Origin: Lachnospiraceae bacterium
Lineage (GTDB): Bacteria; Bacillota; Clostridia; Lachnospirales; Lachnospiraceae
Length of the DNA: 64,000 nucleotides
Reading direction: 5' to 3'
NCBI GenBank assembly: GCA_030540075.1
Contig: JAUNWX010000001.1
Span: forward strand, 124,001-188,000
This document shows, in pieces, positions 63,942 to 64,000 of the stretch (positions are counted from its first letter, which is position 1; each line of letters starts with the position of its first letter). The notes beneath the pieces were generated by a model. The model made no database searches. It saw only the letters and a list, made by a program, of their open reading frames with translations, and was not told the DNA's origin. The position numbers and the translations under genes are program-made.

Positions 63942-63988
63942 CTTAAGAATTTTTTAATGGGGTCTGACCCCATTAAGATTTTCTTAAG
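63942..63988. repeat. REP-like palindrome, copy b
   Basis: The core TTAATGGGGTCTGACCCCATTAA (63954-63976) is the same as at 58934. The outer CTTAAG/CTTAAG arms extend it to 47 bp. It lies upstream of metN. Confidence 0.8.
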
Positions 63989-64000
63989 ACGGTTGGAAAG

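Noticed and set aside
63888..64000. SAM riboswitch expected before metNIQ
   Set aside because: The available 113 bp show only the REP-like palindrome; no S-box motifs are visible.

Overview
The window comes from a GC-rich anaerobic Firmicute, most likely a member of the Lachnospiraceae (inference). The support is a T-box leader, several lipoproteins with long Thr/Ala/Glu linkers after the lipobox Cys, a QTGD-type surface anchor, strong GGAGG ribosome sites, TRAP and GntP carboxylate transporters, rubredoxin and a Fur/PerR regulator. There are no rRNA genes, no CRISPR array and no transposase. One tRNA is present. About 54 protein genes are called.

Left part (1-13.9 kb, all minus strand): three glycosyltransferases run off the left edge. 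They are followed by leuA, glmM and the dTDP-rhamnose genes rfbD, rfbB and rfbA (no rfbC seen), then an rsuA - DUF4317 - DUF2974 - mnmA operon. From 14 to 15.6 kb there is a HTH/ADP-ribosyltransferase-fold (DUF3990-like) gene with a small partner gene, which looks like a toxin-antitoxin module. From 15.8 to 23.7 kb lie a polysaccharide deacetylase, tRNA-Gly(CCC), a flavin reductase, a DUF4358 lipoprotein and a surface-glycan O-acetylation cluster (MBOAT, DHHW, SGNH).

Middle part: 23.7-31 kb is a disaccharide locus with a LacI regulator, a binding protein and two permeases on the minus strand, and a divergent GH94 cellobiose-type phosphorylase. MATE, ilvD and the TRAP genes dctMQP follow on the minus strand. 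A T-box leader with an isoleucine-like specifier lies upstream of dctP. argC, a YybS-like membrane protein, DUF1275, CYTH, TSUP and MarR come next, then MBL - short PucR protein - GntP, a choloylglycine hydrolase-family enzyme and a DUF4143 ATPase.

Right part (49-64 kb): a metal P-type ATPase operon with a HMA protein, a large Thr/Ser-rich choice-of-anchor-A surface protein, Fur-rubredoxin, a NUDIX enzyme with an internal duplication, an FMN hydroxy-acid oxidase-like enzyme, a second MATE, a CHASE-GGDEF-PAS protein bracketed by identical terminators, and metNIQ.

The most unusual features are: (1) two ~225-bp near-palindromes with a conserved core and covarying arms, downstream of leuA and of the GH94 gene; (2) the T-box in front of a TRAP transporter; (3) near-identical LacI-type operator candidates at the cellobiose locus and in front of the surface-protein gene; (4) the HTH-DUF3990 pair; and (5) three direct repeats at exact 32-bp spacing upstream of the DUF4143 ATPase gene.
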